DNA of 40,030 nucleotides, taken from positions 1 to 40,030 of the forward strand of contig QIGB01000025.1 of the NCBI GenBank assembly GCA_003228815.1, read 5' to 3'. The DNA comes from Chlamydiota bacterium. Its GTDB lineage: Bacteria > Chlamydiota > Chlamydiia > Chlamydiales > Rhabdochlamydiaceae. Shown here piece after piece: positions 16,738-24,972 of this stretch (position 1 is its first letter; the number at the start of each line of letters is the position of its first letter). The position numbers and the translations under genes are program-made. The notes under the pieces were generated by a model. The model saw only the letters and a list, made by a program, of their open reading frames with translations. It had not been told where the DNA came from and ran no database searches.

Positions 16738-17196
16738 ATGGATCTAAAACAAATCAAAGAATTGATGGCCGCAATGGAAAAAGCGGGGCTGAAAAAAATG
16801 CGCCTCAAAGAGGAAAAGGGTTTCGAGATCGAATTGGAACGGCATTTCGAACATCCACATCCTCCTCCAAGGCATGAGCCACATCCTCACTTTGTTCCCT
16901 CTCCCACGCCCCCTCCTCCTCGTCATATTCCAGAAGAAGAAAAAATAGAAGCACCCAAAGAAGGCGATTATGTTTCCTCTCCTATGGTAGGAACATATTA
17001 TGGTTCTCCTTCTCCTGATGATCCCCACTATGTCAAAGTAGGGGATGAAGTTGAAGAGGATACCGTTGTCTGTATCATTGAAGCGATGAAAGTGATGAAT
17101 GAAGTCAAAGCAGGAAAAAAAGGAAAAATTGCTGAAGTTCTTCTCAGCAACGCAGATCCTGTAGAATTTGGAACACACCTTTTTCGGATAGAATAG
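16738..17196 (+). CDS. accB: Biotin carboxyl carrier protein of acetyl-CoA carboxylase
   Basis: BCCP carries biotin between the carboxylase (AccC) and carboxyltransferase (AccAD) in the first step of fatty-acid synthesis. The 152 residues have an N-terminal helix (1-35), a flexible linker rich in His and Pro (about 36-66), and a lipoyl/biotinyl domain (about 76-152). The biotin motif is EAMKVMNEV with Lys118, and the usual thumb segment GTYYGSPSPDDPHYVKVGD precedes it. The linker is more His-rich than the usual Ala/Pro-rich one. accC follows after 3 nt. accA and accD are not in this window. Confidence 0.96.
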   Translation: MDLKQIKELMAAMEKAGLKKMRLKEEKGFEIELERHFEHPHPPPRHEPHPHFVPSPTPPPPRHIPEEEKIEAPKEGDYVSSPMVGTYYGSPSPDDPHYVKVGDEVEEDTVVCIIEAMKVMNEVKAGKKGKIAEVLLSNADPVEFGTHLFRIE

Positions 17197-17199
17197 TTC

Positions 17200-18564
17200 A
17201 TGAAAAAAATTCTCATTGCAAATCGTGGAGAAATTGCTGTTCGCATCATTCGAGCCTGTCATGATATGGGGATCGAGACGGTTGCCATTTATTCAAAAGC
17301 AGATACAGAAGCTTTGCATGTTCTCAATGCCGATGAGGCGATTTGCATTGGTGAAGCGCCTTCAGCTAAATCCTATTTGAAAATTCCCAATATTCTCTCC
17401 GCATGTGAGATTAGTGGCGCCGATGCCATCCATCCGGGCTTTGGATTTTTAAGTGAGAATGCCAATTTTGCTTCCATTTGCGATAGCTGTGGGATTAATT
17501 TCATTGGGCCTTCGCATGAGGCGATTGCCTTGCTTGGCAATAAGTCAGAAGCAAAAGCGATCGCGAAAAGTATGAAATGTCCCGTGATCCCCGGTTCTGA
17601 TGGGATTGTCGAAAATGCGAAGGAAGGGCTTGTCATTGCCAAGAAGCTTGGTTATCCCGTCTTCATCAAAGCTTCTGCTGGTGGGGGTGGAAAGGGGATT
17701 CGGATTGCTTACGATCCAGATGAATTTGTCCGCCAATTTTCTGCTGCCCGCGCAGAGGCAGAAGTGAGTTTTGGCAACCCCGACATCTACCTCGAGAAAA
17801 TGATCGTCGATCCTCGCCATATTGAAATTCAGGTGATGGGGGATAAGCATGGAAATTATGTCTTTCTCGGAGAAAGAGATTGCTCGATCCAGCGCCGTCG
17901 GCAAAAACTGATTGAAGAAACCCCTAGCCCCATCCTGAGTCCCTCAATTCGAAAAAAGATTGGAGAAGCAGCGGTCAGCATTGTCAAAGCCGCAAATTAC
18001 TATTCAGCGGGAACCGTGGAATTCTTACTCGATGCGAAGAAAAACTTCTATTTTATGGAAGTGAATACCCGGATCCAAGTAGAGCATACGATCACAGAAG
18101 AGCTGACAGGAATCGATCTTGTTCGCGAACAGATTCGGATTGCTCAAGGAGAAAAGCTCTCGATTAAGCAACGCGATGTTGCTTGCAAGGGGCATGTAAT
18201 CCAGTGCCGAATCAACGCGGAAGATCCTTCGAATAATTTTGCTCCATCTCCGGGCGCGCTCGAATATTTTGTTCCACCTGGAGGTCCTCATGTGCGCATG
18301 GATACAGCCTGCTATGCTGGCTATAAAATTCCCCACAACTACGATTCGATGATTGCGAAGTTGATTGTTAGAGGGAAAGATCGAAAAGAGGCCATTCGCA
18401 TTGCCGAAAGGGCGCTTCGCGAATTCCATGTTGGGGGTGTGAAAACGACCATTCCCTTCCATCTGTTTATGTTCGAGGATGAAAATTTCCTAAAAAACGA
18501 CTATACGATCAATTACATTGATCAGCTTGTTCTCGATGGCTGTACTTTCATTCCAGAAAGTTGA
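17200..18564 (+). CDS. accC: Biotin carboxylase subunit of acetyl-CoA carboxylase
   Basis: AccC carboxylates the biotin on AccB using ATP and bicarbonate. The 454-residue protein has the expected order: N-terminal fold KKILIANRGEIAVRIIRA, the ATP-grasp glycine loop KASAGGGGKGIRI (157-169), the active-site block MEVNTRIQVEHTITE (Glu287, Asn289, Arg291, Glu295) and the C-terminal domain HVIQCRINAEDPSNNFAPSPG. Length and motifs are intact. It is the last gene of the rpe-yvcK-HAD-efp-accB-accC run. No clear terminator is seen in the 97 bp before hpt. Confidence 0.97.
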   Translation: MKKILIANRGEIAVRIIRACHDMGIETVAIYSKADTEALHVLNADEAICIGEAPSAKSYLKIPNILSACEISGADAIHPGFGFLSENANFASICDSCGINFIGPSHEAIALLGNKSEAKAIAKSMKCPVIPGSDGIVENAKEGLVIAKKLGYPVFIKASAGGGGKGIRIAYDPDEFVRQFSAARAEAEVSFGNPDIYLEKMIVDPRHIEIQVMGDKHGNYVFLGERDCSIQRRRQKLIEETPSPILSPSIRKKIGEAAVSIVKAANYYSAGTVEFLLDAKKNFYFMEVNTRIQVEHTITEELTGIDLVREQIRIAQGEKLSIKQRDVACKGHVIQCRINAEDPSNNFAPSPGALEYFVPPGGPHVRMDTACYAGYKIPHNYDSMIAKLIVRGKDRKEAIRIAERALREFHVGGVKTTIPFHLFMFEDENFLKNDYTINYIDQLVLDGCTFIPES

Positions 18565-18649
18565 AACAAAAAAAATAACATTCAAGTATTCTTCTCACAT
18601 GTTCTCAACCTGAATCGGAATCCGCAAACAGACTCTAAAAGTGAAAAAT

Positions 18650-18654
18650 GGAGG
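18650..18654 (+). promoter_or_regulatory. Ribosome binding site fixing the long hpt start
   Basis: GGAGG lies 7 nt before the ATG at 18662. The alternative internal ATG at 18725 has no such site. This favours the form that includes the hydrophobic N-terminus. Confidence 0.7.
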
Positions 18655-18661
18655 ATAAAGA

Positions 18662-19240
18662 ATGTACAAACTACTACTCATGCTGTTATTGTTTCAATTT
18701 GGCCAAATATGTGGCTTCTCAGATATGAAAAAAGATATCCTAATCTCAGAACAAGAAATCGCAAAAGAAGTGGAAGCTGTTGCTGCCGATCTCAATCAGC
18801 ATTATCAAAACAGAGAAGTTGTCATCATTGGCATTTTAAAAGGTTCTATCTGTTTTCTTTCTGATCTCATCCGTCATTTGGAATTTCCCTTTCAAATAGA
18901 GTTTGTCACTGCGTCTAGTTATGGACTTAGAGGAACAAAGCCAGGCGAACTCAAACTATCAGGTTTTGATGCCCTTGATCTGAAGGGAAAAGAAGTTCTT
19001 CTTGTCGATGACATTTATGACACAGGAAGAACCCTTTCTTCTGTATTTCATGCGCTCGAAAAAAAAGATCCAAAATGTCTCTCATCCATTGTTTTACTTC
19101 GGAAGGAAGTCGATCAACTAGGAGATATCATTCCTGATTGGGTTTGCTTTGACATAGAAGACCACTTTGTCCTAGGCTATGGTCTAGATTATAAAGAACT
19201 TTTTCGCGGACTCAAAGCCATTTACACAGTCGAAGAATGA
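18662..19240 (+). CDS. hpt: Hypoxanthine(-guanine) phosphoribosyltransferase with signal-like N-terminus
   Basis: HPRT converts hypoxanthine or guanine plus PRPP to the nucleotide. The PRPP motif VLLVDDIYDTGRT is at 112-124. The dipeptide-loop region GILKGSICFLSDL, the flexible-loop region SSYG and a late LGYGLDYKELFRGL are all as expected. The unusual part is residues 1-21 (MYKLLLMLLLFQFG...), a short positive start followed by a hydrophobic core, like a Sec signal. The strong Shine-Dalgarno supports this start. Typical HPRTs begin near residue 23 here (KKDILIS). A periplasmic HPRT would lack PRPP, so the segment may instead be a membrane anchor or a non-cleaved extension. rmlA overlaps by 4 nt. 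Confidence 0.88.
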   Translation: MYKLLLMLLLFQFGQICGFSDMKKDILISEQEIAKEVEAVAADLNQHYQNREVVIIGILKGSICFLSDLIRHLEFPFQIEFVTASSYGLRGTKPGELKLSGFDALDLKGKEVLLVDDIYDTGRTLSSVFHALEKKDPKCLSSIVLLRKEVDQLGDIIPDWVCFDIEDHFVLGYGLDYKELFRGLKAIYTVEE

Positions 19241-20112
19241 AAGGAATCATATTAGCCGGGGGTAAAGGTTCACGCCTTTACCCCGTTACCAAAGTCACTT
19301 GTAAACAACTCTTGCCGATCTACGACAAGCCGATGATCTATTATCCCTTGTCGATCCTGATGATGGCCCAGATCAAAGAGATCCTCTTGATCACGACACA
19401 CGCTGATCAGGAGCGTTTTCAAATGCTCTTAGGAGATGGGAGTCAATGGGGAATTTCCATACAATACGATGTGCAAAGAGAACCAGTCGGTATTGCGGAT
19501 AGTTTTTGCATTGCCGAAAAGTTCATCGGATCAGAGCCAGTTGCCCTCATCCTCGGAGATAACATCTTTTATGGTCACAATTTCTCAATGGTTCTGCAAA
19601 GAGCCAAACAGCTTCATCAAGGAGCGATGATTTTTGGCTACGAGGTACAAGATCCAAATCGGTATGGCGTTTTGGCCTTTGATGAAGATCAAAACATCAT
19701 CGACATCATCGAAAAACCCATCAAACCTCCTTCGCGCTATGCAGTCACGGGACTCTATTTTTATGATTCGAATGTCGTCGATATTGCAAAAGAGCTCAAG
19801 CCTTCTGCTCGAGGCGAATATGAAATCACCGATGTCAATGTAGCCTATCTCAAAAAGGGCTTGCTTCAATGCCATCTTTTTGAGAGGGGATTTGCCTGGC
19901 TTGATGCCGGAACCCCTGATGCCATGCAAAAAGCGGCCAATTATGTCCAAACCATCCAAGAGCGGCAAGGAATCAAAATTGGCTGTGTCGAAGAAGTGGC
20001 CTATCAAATGGGTTTTATCGATGGGGAACAGCTCGAGAGACTTGCTCGAGCTCTCGCTCCTTGTGAATATGGAGAGTATTTAGCAGAATTATGCTCTCTT
20101 GCGCCGCTTTGA
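19237..20112 (+). CDS. rmlA: Glucose-1-phosphate thymidylyltransferase
   Basis: RmlA makes dTDP-glucose from glucose-1-phosphate and dTTP, the first step to dTDP-rhamnose and other deoxysugars. The 291 residues show the sugar-nucleotidyltransferase start IILAGGKGSRLYPVTKVTCKQLLPIYDKP, the metal-binding LILGDNIFYG, YGVLAFDE, and FAWLDAGTPDAM. Length and motifs match the short RmlA form. Its start overlaps hpt by ATGA. Its last residues (CSLAPL and stop) lie inside a 54-bp sequence that recurs at the end of the yitT gene 985 bp away. No rmlB, rmlC or rmlD lies nearby, so the final sugar is unknown. Confidence 0.95.
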   Translation: MKGIILAGGKGSRLYPVTKVTCKQLLPIYDKPMIYYPLSILMMAQIKEILLITTHADQERFQMLLGDGSQWGISIQYDVQREPVGIADSFCIAEKFIGSEPVALILGDNIFYGHNFSMVLQRAKQLHQGAMIFGYEVQDPNRYGVLAFDEDQNIIDIIEKPIKPPSRYAVTGLYFYDSNVVDIAKELKPSARGEYEITDVNVAYLKKGLLQCHLFERGFAWLDAGTPDAMQKAANYVQTIQERQGIKIGCVEEVAYQMGFIDGEQLERLARALAPCEYGEYLAELCSLAPL

Positions 20113-20140
20113 GCGTTTTCGCTTATAAGGAACAAAGGTT
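20087..20140 (+). repeat. 54-bp direct repeat, left copy (rmlA end plus a yitT-end remnant)
   Basis: This matches 21072-21125 at 50 of 54 positions. Read on the minus strand it encodes the last residues of the YitT-type protein (TFVPYKRKRSKRRKRA) with the stop codon in place, detached from the rest of that gene. Read on the plus strand it encodes the end of RmlA. Two convergent genes apparently once overlapped here. Confidence 0.85.
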
Positions 20141-20243
20141 CCAAACTTCCGCTTTTTTAAACCTTTAAGGATCAAGGGTTTGGTTTTACTCAAAACAGTT
20201 AAATTCATTTGTAAATAAATATAGATTATTTGTATAATTATAT

Positions 20244-20250
20244 AGGAGGT
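20244..20250 (+). promoter_or_regulatory. Ribosome binding site of the RING gene
   Basis: AGGAGGT sits 4 nt before the ATG at 20255, in a very AT-rich stretch. TATAAT at 20233-20238 may be a promoter -10 element, but it is close to the site and no good -35 was seen. Confidence 0.55.
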
Positions 20251-20254
20251 TTTT

Positions 20255-20971
20255 ATGTTGGCTTTAAGTAGAATTCCTACCGCCGATGGTGATTGCTCAG
20301 TTTGTCATGAGGACTTTAAAAAAGAGGAGGAAGTGGTTGGTCATACTGGAGACCACCCGCATCCTGCCCATGAAAAATGTCTTAGGAAATGGGTAAAGCG
20401 ATCATCGACATGCCCTATTTGTCGAGTCGCTATAAACAACCGTTTCTTTATACCTCTAACTGAAAAAATTAATATGATAGTAAAAAAATCAATAGCAGTA
20501 GCAGAAAAAGCAGCAATGGGAGGAGCCATAGCAGGATTCATTGCAGGAAGATTAGGATCTGCAGGAATTGTCGGAGGAGCAGCGGCTGGAGCAGCAGCAG
20601 GTAAAGGTATCAAAGTATCCATAGGCGCAGTAGCAATATCTCTTGTACTAACTTTAGCAGCAGGATTTTTCCAGGTAATAGATCTAAATCAATCGCATCC
20701 ATCAATAGCAGGGGGGGGAATGGCAGGCGGAGCCGCGGGAGCACTAGCAGGAACATTAGCTGGAGCAGGGGGAGGAGCATTAGCAGTAGCGCATTTATTA
20801 AAAACAGGAACAAAAGCAGGGACATTTTTGGGAGCAGCTGCAGGCATAGTAGCTATAGCAGGAGCAGGAACAAGCGTAATGGCATGTTTAGGAGCAGAAG
20901 CAGAAGTAGTAGCAGTAGCATCAGCAATAACAGGGGTAGTAGCAGCAGTAATCTCAGAAATGTGGAAGTAA
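20255..20971 (+). CDS. RING-finger protein with Ala/Gly-rich membrane-like domain
   Basis: Residues 14-56 form a RING-type zinc finger: C14-x2-C17, H34-x-H36, H39-x2-C42, C53-x2-C56. The third ligand, normally Cys, is His34. Features that contact ubiquitin-conjugating enzymes in eukaryotic RING E3s are present: Val16 between the first two Cys, Trp46 four residues after C42, and Pro54 in CPIC. Residues about 80-235 are almost all Ala, Gly, Val, Ile and Leu with GxxxG-like spacing, suggesting several membrane-inserted helices. Ala and Gly codons are strongly GCA and GGA, unlike the neighbours. Bacteria lack ubiquitin, so action inside a eukaryotic host is the obvious inference; no secretion signal is recognisable. 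The gene lies between 54-bp direct repeats. Confidence 0.85.
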   Translation: MLALSRIPTADGDCSVCHEDFKKEEEVVGHTGDHPHPAHEKCLRKWVKRSSTCPICRVAINNRFFIPLTEKINMIVKKSIAVAEKAAMGGAIAGFIAGRLGSAGIVGGAAAGAAAGKGIKVSIGAVAISLVLTLAAGFFQVIDLNQSHPSIAGGGMAGGAAGALAGTLAGAGGGALAVAHLLKTGTKAGTFLGAAAGIVAIAGAGTSVMACLGAEAEVVAVASAITGVVAAVISEMWK

Positions 20972-21071
20972 CAACCTAATGAATCGGGGGTTTGAGAATG
21001 AGGCACCCTGCATTTGAGACAGACATCCCAAAAAGGTTGTATGAGATTTTTAATAATTTGGTCCTGGATTA

Positions 21072-21125
21072 AATTAGGCTCTCTTGCGCCGCTTTGATCG
21101 TTTTCGCTTATAAGGCACAAAAGTT
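21072..21125 (+). repeat. 54-bp direct repeat, right copy (3' end of the yitT-type gene)
   Basis: This is the partner of 20087-20140, with four mismatches. Here it is the genuine 3' end of the minus-strand YitT-type gene. The segment between the copies (20141-21071) carries only the RING gene and about 100 bp of flanking DNA. Confidence 0.85.
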
Positions 21126-21979
21126 GATTGACGACCGGATACCGCCTCATGGAGATTTTCAATCGCCATGAATGCTTCTGGATCTTCTCTAAGGACAATT
21201 TCTTTCAGATCGGCCAGATCGAGGCGTTCCACCACAATAAAGAGCAATTCTCGCGTTGCACCAGTAAAACCCCCTTTTCCATGAATGATGGTGAGGCCGA
21301 GTCCAAGCTCGTTCATGATGATCTTTGAAAGCTCTTTGGGCTTTGAAGAAATGATTAGCACCGACTTGAGTTCATCGAGACCCACAATGACAAGGTCAAT
21401 CATTTTGAAGGCGACCACGTAGGTGAGTAAGGATTGCAGAGCGATGTGCCAATCACGAAAAATCCACCCATAAATGCCAAAGATGAAGATATTGGCGACT
21501 AAGACAACTTGTCCGACCGTAAAGCCCATCTTCCGATTGATGATGATCGCCAGGATCTCTGTTCCGTCGAGGCATCCACCATTGCGGATGATGAGACCGG
21601 CGCCGACACCAAGAATGGCACCGCCGAAGACAATCACTTCGAGGGAATCGCCAAAAAATGGAGGGGCTTTGTCAAAAATCCAAAGAAAGAAGGCAAAGAA
21701 GAGAATGGCCGTAAACATGTGAAAGACGAAAGTCCGCCGAATAAAGCGATAGGCCAAATAAATAAAAGGAAGTGTCGAGATGATCAAGAAATAGGAGAGG
21801 TAATTTTCTCCCAAGAGCCTAGCTAAGATTAGAGAAATACCGATGACGCCGCCGTCGATCAATTCATTGGGAAGGAGGAAAACGCGGATGGAAACGGCAG
21901 CAAGGCATGCACCTAGCACGATCCAAATCAAGTCATTGAGATAATGCCCAAAGCTGGTGGGTTTTTTATGGGTTTGCAT
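21074..21979 (-). CDS. YitT-family (DUF161/DUF2179) membrane protein
   Basis: YitT-type proteins are multi-pass inner-membrane proteins of unknown transport function with a C-terminal DUF2179 domain. The first about 200 residues hold some five to six hydrophobic helices, with family signatures LPNELIDGGVIGISLIL and IIRNGGCLDGTEILAIIINRK. The C-terminal soluble part (SVLIISSKPKELSKIIMNELG...GGFTGATRELLFIVVERLDL) is DUF2179. I start at the ATG at 21979 (MQTHKKP); a TTG 27 nt upstream is possible. The protein ends in a very basic tail, PYKRKRSKRRKRA, inside the direct repeat. It is convergent with the RING gene. Confidence 0.9.
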   Translation of the reverse strand: MQTHKKPTSFGHYLNDLIWIVLGACLAAVSIRVFLLPNELIDGGVIGISLILARLLGENYLSYFLIISTLPFIYLAYRFIRRTFVFHMFTAILFFAFFLWIFDKAPPFFGDSLEVIVFGGAILGVGAGLIIRNGGCLDGTEILAIIINRKMGFTVGQVVLVANIFIFGIYGWIFRDWHIALQSLLTYVVAFKMIDLVIVGLDELKSVLIISSKPKELSKIIMNELGLGLTIIHGKGGFTGATRELLFIVVERLDLADLKEIVLREDPEAFMAIENLHEAVSGRQSTFVPYKRKRSKRRKRA

Positions 21980-22079
21980 GAATTTATTCTCGCGTTTTTT
22001 CAACAAAATACAAGTCTTGGGAAAGAAAGTACAGAAAAAAAGGTGTGAAAAAATTCTTGGGTTGTTTGGGAAAAACTGG

Positions 22080-24842
22080 CTAAGTTTTGATATACCCAGC
22101 TTGTTTCAAAAGCTCAAGGGCGCCAAATGGTGTGAGTACAAAATTGGAGTCTTCATCTAAGTCCCAAAGACCCTCAACGCCTGGCAACATCTTCTTAATG
22201 TCATTGTAAAGAGTTTTATCTGGGTCATCAGGAGGAGTGTCTGGCTTACTAGCGGCTCTTATCCTCTCGACTACTTTTTCTTGCAATGCCTTTACTAAAC
22301 CATCAGCTGTGAATCGCTGATAAAAACCATCTAATACTTCCTCGCGAGACTTTGCAATCAAATCATCATATAAAGCCCCTGCATGCGGATCAAAGGAGAG
22401 CTGATGGGGAAGCCCAACAATGGGTCCTATCAAATTTTTAACATAGGTATTTTGGTGAGGAGATTGTGCGACAGGGCCTTCTACTCTTAAAAGATCTTGA
22501 ATAAAAACTTCAGAAAACTGCTTAGCAAGTTCGCTTTCTACGACACTCTGAACAATCTTTTTTACACGTTGCTCTTCTGGTACATCTGTGGGTTGAACAA
22601 AAGAAATTTTATAGTCATCTGGAACTAAACTATGGTAATATCGAAAAATACCATCTTTTTTTCCTGGATCACAATGTGTGATCAAGGTTCCTATTTGGAT
22701 GAGTGCCTTTTCTCGCGGTGTGAGGAGCTCTTCGCCAGTTAGCTCATTCGGTTTGCTTTGAATATAGCTGATAATCACGAAAAAATAGGCTCGAGTGATA
22801 TCAATGAGATCCCCTTCAGAAGAAAGGAGATTGATTAAAGTACTGCTCTCGAAAGACCCCGCTTTTAAAGCGTCAAGCGAGAGGGTTTCTTCAATGGGTT
22901 CTCCTGTTCTAGGATCTAATACCAAATTTCCTTCATGATCTGTTTTGAAGCTTACGGTTAATTTTTCAATAGCTTCTAAAACTTTTTTTCTATCTGGATC
23001 CCCTAACTTCTCTAGTCGGTCATCCAAGTCTTTTGTGAGTTCTTTAAGAGCATCAGGCTTTACCTCTGGTAGATCTTTCCGGAAAACTTCTTGTACGGCC
23101 CCACTTTGAAAAGTTGCCAGATCAAATGATACTTTTTGACCCTCAACTTCAAATTCAGGAGGGGGGTACGAAACTTCTTTTTGAGATAGCTCTTTGAGAT
23201 GTTTGTACATCACATAAGGATTTTTGGGGTTTGTAGAATCTTCAGTTAAAGTGAGTACTCGAATTGCTTCTTGCATCAGAGGGTGTTCATCATGGATACC
23301 TAATATAGCAGAATAACGCTGCACGATCGAAGCTATTCGCCTAGCTACTTTGGGTTCTAAAGTGGACTGGAGGGTCTTTTCTAAAAATTGATGGCTTCTT
23401 GTTCGAATTTCCTCATCATCAAAGGCAAATTGTAAAATTTTCGCTAAAGAATAGAGCTGTTCTTCTTCGATGGCAGGAATAATATTGTCGAGAAGATTTT
23501 CTCGGTCTTCAGGAGAGAAGCAAAAAGAAGCGTGGAGAATATAAGCTCTTACAGACCCATCACGGACATCTTTGAGTCGAGGTGCTATAACGCTTACGAA
23601 ATTTGCAATCTTTTCTCCTGGAATCATCTCTAATCCCCCAGAAATGGCGTCTATTTCATCTTTTTTTTCGATGCCTTGGAATATCAAAGCAACATCTGAA
23701 GCCGCAGCAGCTCTCTGCTCTTCTGGAATTCTATTTAATATACTGAAAAAAGTCTGTCTTTGATCGGGTCTCAGAGCTTTGAGTCGCGGTGCTGCAAATT
23801 TAACTAAATTTGCTATCTGCTCTCCTGGATGAGAGTACAATGTGGAAACAATAAGACGTTTCTCGTATTCATTTGACATATCTTCAAGTAACGAAAAAAA
23901 ATCCGGCACCACAGCAGCTCTCAGCTCCTCTGGCATTGTATTTAATATATGGAGAATCATTCCTCTCTGATGCCAGTCTTTGATGTTTTTGATATACGGT
24001 TCTACAAGTCCAATAAACTGGATTCTTTTCTCCCAAGGAATTTGATGAATTTCATGGAAAATAAAAGATCTTGAAGAAATGGAATCAACTTCAAACCTCG
24101 GTCTGTCGATGTCGAATTCATCTTCATATTCCTTGATGTCTCTTATCAAACGCATTGTGCATTCGATGAAATCCCCTCTTTTATTTTCGGGTATTTCCAG
24201 GAAGAATTTTCTCCTTTCCTCTGCATCTGGGATTTTATTACATAACAGCAACCAAAAAATAATCGTTTCATCAATTTTTTCCCGCTGTTTTTGTTCATCG
24301 ACAATAAGGTTTTGTATTGTTTCGGGTAGCCAAGAAGTTAAAGGTGAGGACCAAAGTGAACTCAGCATATTTATGTCTTCAATAACATCTGTAATATTAA
24401 CTTTGCTCGGAATTGCTTCGTCACTAATCAAAAGATAAACAATGCGAATAATTTCGCTTATATTTTTTTGTGGGAATTTTTTGATCGCTTCAACAATCTC
24501 TTCCTTTTGAGCTGGGTATTTTGAAAAAATGCCCTCCAATAGGCTGCAAAGAAGCCTCCTCATAAAACCTTTGCCACCGCTAACATTGGGAAAAATGGAT
24601 TCTAATATTTTTCCTAACTTTTCAGTGAGCTCCACTTGCTGTTCAGCATTGAATTCGTGCATGTGGTGTTGAATTTCTACGATATCCCCTAGATCTTCTG
24701 TACTTGCACGATCGCATTTCAAAATAGCTTGTACGTAGGAGCTAATCTCTTCATCTGGCAATTCTTTTTCTGCTCTATCGTGTATTTTTAGAGTGTTCGC
24801 AAGGCGCCTTAGAGCATCTCTTGGTCCGATTGGTCGGGTCAT
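22080..24842 (-). CDS. Large helical-repeat protein, 920 aa, unknown function
   Basis: I do not recognise a named family. An AGAGGAAAT ribosome binding site supports the ATG. Residues about 200-480 contain degenerate helical repeats of roughly 35 residues with the recurring element (I/M)PxExRxxx (IPENKRGDF, IPWEKRIQF, MPEELRAAV, IPEEQRAAA, FSPEDRENL), often preceded by RxxILxxL. An alternating HPGEQIANLV / IPGEKIANFV element precedes APRLK. These look like alpha-solenoid (HEAT- or ARM-like) units. The C-terminal half (about 530-920) is soluble and non-repetitive, with no catalytic motif seen. There is no signal peptide or membrane helix. Large solenoids of this kind are frequent in amoeba-associated chlamydiae, and an interaction scaffold or effector is a reasonable guess only. 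Confidence 0.8.
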   Translation of the reverse strand: MTRPIGPRDALRRLANTLKIHDRAEKELPDEEISSYVQAILKCDRASTEDLGDIVEIQHHMHEFNAEQQVELTEKLGKILESIFPNVSGGKGFMRRLLCSLLEGIFSKYPAQKEEIVEAIKKFPQKNISEIIRIVYLLISDEAIPSKVNITDVIEDINMLSSLWSSPLTSWLPETIQNLIVDEQKQREKIDETIIFWLLLCNKIPDAEERRKFFLEIPENKRGDFIECTMRLIRDIKEYEDEFDIDRPRFEVDSISSRSFIFHEIHQIPWEKRIQFIGLVEPYIKNIKDWHQRGMILHILNTMPEELRAAVVPDFFSLLEDMSNEYEKRLIVSTLYSHPGEQIANLVKFAAPRLKALRPDQRQTFFSILNRIPEEQRAAAASDVALIFQGIEKKDEIDAISGGLEMIPGEKIANFVSVIAPRLKDVRDGSVRAYILHASFCFSPEDRENLLDNIIPAIEEEQLYSLAKILQFAFDDEEIRTRSHQFLEKTLQSTLEPKVARRIASIVQRYSAILGIHDEHPLMQEAIRVLTLTEDSTNPKNPYVMYKHLKELSQKEVSYPPPEFEVEGQKVSFDLATFQSGAVQEVFRKDLPEVKPDALKELTKDLDDRLEKLGDPDRKKVLEAIEKLTVSFKTDHEGNLVLDPRTGEPIEETLSLDALKAGSFESSTLINLLSSEGDLIDITRAYFFVIISYIQSKPNELTGEELLTPREKALIQIGTLITHCDPGKKDGIFRYYHSLVPDDYKISFVQPTDVPEEQRVKKIVQSVVESELAKQFSEVFIQDLLRVEGPVAQSPHQNTYVKNLIGPIVGLPHQLSFDPHAGALYDDLIAKSREEVLDGFYQRFTADGLVKALQEKVVERIRAASKPDTPPDDPDKTLYNDIKKMLPGVEGLWDLDEDSNFVLTPFGALELLKQAGYIKT

Positions 24843-24972
24843 ATTTTTATTTCCTCTTGATCCAGGTTATTTCATAATAGCTTCGGATTTTCAATCTTTT
24901 TTTATCCTGGACATCTCAATGAATATCGACCTCAAGAAATTGCAAAAATTGGAAGGGTTTTGGGAAAAGATA

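Noticed and set aside
20690-20960. Alternating GCA/GGA triplets in the RING gene as a microsatellite or CRISPR-like array
   Set aside because: No fixed unit length or spacing exists; the pattern follows from an Ala/Gly-rich protein with biased codons.
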